Of a DNA stretch of 64,000 bases, positions 62,815-64,000 are shown piece after piece (positions within the stretch are counted from its first letter, which is position 1; every line of letters starts with the position of its first letter). The stretch lies in NCBI GenBank assembly GCA_033819885.1, contig JAQYUZ010000011.1:124001-188000 (forward strand), written 5' to 3'. This DNA comes from Microbotryomycetes sp. JL201 (lineage: Eukaryota > Basidiomycota > Microbotryomycetes). A program made the translations under genes and the position numbers. A model generated the notes under the pieces. It worked only from the letters and a program-made list of their open reading frames with translations. It did no database searches and was not told the origin of the DNA.

Positions 62815-64000
62815 ATGTCCATCTCCAAGACACCAGTCGCAAAGGCCAACGCGCCCATCACTGTGAGTAGTCGCTTCTGTAGGGTTCATATTTGGGTCAG
62901 CTCTGACCTCGTCGTCGATTCGACCCCGTTTGCCGCAAAAGCTCGCCGATCCGAGCCTGTGGCGCTCTGGCGGCTACATCAATGGAAAATGGACGAACGG
63001 CACTGCCTCGACCAACTTTGACGTGTACAGTGCGCTGATTATTGCCATCATGCCGTTGAGCTTTCCGAGGAGCTAAACGCCTCGGCTTTGTCGATCTGCA
63101 GATCCAGGAAACGGACAACAGATTGGCTCTCTGCCTGACATGACCCTCGACGACACGAAAGAGGCGATCGACTGCGCGAGCGAGGCATTCAAGACGTGGC
63201 GCGAGACGAGCGAGTACGAGCGCGCGGCCATTTTGACCAAATTGTTCAAGTGTGTCACAATATGGCGACGACGTCACCCAAAGACTATGTTCTAACATCT
63301 CACTGTTCTCTCAGGCTCATGAGGGATCATGCCGAGGATTTGGCTCAGATCATTACGCTCGAGAACGGCAAACCGCTAGCAGATGCGCGTGGCGAAGTCA
63401 ACTACGGAGGTGAGATATATTGGAGCTCTTGGTGAACCTGTTGGACTCACAGTTGCGTTCAACCACGTTTCACAGCCAGTTTCCTTGAGTAGGTCGCCTT
63501 GAACAAGCAAAAGTGAGATTCGTGTGACTAACTCTCCTCCGTCTGCAGCTGGTTTGCTGGAGAGGCTGTTCGCAACTACGGCGACGTGATCCCTTCGTCC
63601 ATCAAGGGAATCGAAAACCGCGTTTACAAGCAGCCTGTTGGCGTCTGCGGTATCAGTGAGCTCAACTTTAGCCTTTCTGCCTCCGAACACTCTTTAATTC
63701 CTCTTACTCAGTCACGCCATGGAACTTTCCCAACGCAATGTGAGCGTCTGTGCCAGGTAGATAGACGGCAGAATTGACGCATTGCCTTTCCAGGGTCACT
63801 CGCAAAGTAGGAGCTGCTCTCGCGGCAGGCTGCACGGTCGTCCTTAAAGCCCCACCAGAGACGCCATACTCTGTCTTGGCTATCGTGGAGCTGTGCGAAC
63901 GTGCAGGCGTCCCCAAAGGCGTCGTCAACTGCGTCCTAACCGACAAGAATGTCCAAGCGATTGGTCGCGAGTTGTGCGAATCACGCAAGATCAAAAAGGT
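62815..64000 (+). CDS. UGA2: Succinate-semialdehyde dehydrogenase (NAD(P)+), 3' end outside window
   Basis: The first five exons of an aldehyde dehydrogenase of the GabD type. The start MSISKTPVAKANAPIT is joined by an intron to LADPSLWRSGGYINGKWTNG, then FDVYNPGNGQQIGSLPDM, AIDCASEAFKTWRETSEYER, AAILTKLFKLMRDHAEDLAQ, IITLENGKPLADARGEVNYG, SFLEWFAGEAVRNYGDVIPS, and [20 protein letters not shown] to TVVLKAPPETPYSVLAIVEL. This order is diagnostic for SSADH, which oxidises succinic semialdehyde in the GABA shunt. The catalytic Glu and Cys lie beyond base 64000. The introns are short GT-AG, except that the first acceptor (caaaag) lacks a strong pyrimidine tract. An in-frame upstream extension without ATG exists. 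Confidence 0.88.

Overview
This window looks like nuclear DNA of a basidiomycete fungus. Genes are dense (about 31 in 64 kb) and lie on both strands. Most are split by short introns of about 50-65 bases with a CTRAY-like branch point and an AG end. The content is also fungal: an SCF F-box protein of the GRR1 type, a PUS4, a mitochondrial Mdm31, a radical-copper glyoxal oxidase, a KRE9/KNH-like wall protein and POT peptide transporters. A basidiomycete placement, perhaps Pucciniomycotina or Ustilaginomycotina, is inference. No retroelement, viral copy, rRNA, tRNA or CRISPR array was seen.

Layout. 0-2.6 kb: 3' part of a secreted protein with galactose-binding-like domains and a Ser/Ala repeat. 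2.7-9 kb: an Old Yellow Enzyme, a small membrane protein, an alpha/beta-hydrolase and an SR-type splicing factor. 9-18 kb: a Trp-rich secreted protein, a peroxisomal carrier with two microexons, a KRE9-like protein, a zinc alcohol dehydrogenase and pyruvate dehydrogenase E1 beta. 18-25 kb: two tandem peptide transporters and a molybdopterin-binding-domain protein. 25-37.5 kb: GRR1-like protein, a BTG/Tob-domain protein, a serine hydrolase and several uncharacterised genes. 37.8-48 kb: glyoxal oxidase, cytochrome b5, MDM31, PUS4 and TCTP. 48-56.5 kb: an uncharacterised protein, a very large secreted PIG-L-type deacetylase with galactose-binding-like domains and Ser/Ala repeats (inverted relative of the first gene), and a Cys-rich secreted protein. 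56.7-64 kb: a type II membrane protein of the HtrL/YibB type, head-to-head with an unusual single gene joining a nucleotide-sugar transporter to an exostosin (GT47-like) glycosyltransferase, then the start of a succinate-semialdehyde dehydrogenase.

The most unusual items are the transporter-glycosyltransferase fusion at 59.0-62.5 kb, whose extra membrane helix would place the enzyme in the Golgi lumen on the side where the transporter delivers its sugar; the inverted pair of repeat-bearing surface proteins; and a run of odd splicing (11- and 15-base exons, five GC-AG introns, one apparent GA-AG intron). Exon boundaries were read by eye from splice signals and protein continuity, so starts and small exons are less certain than the overall gene calls.
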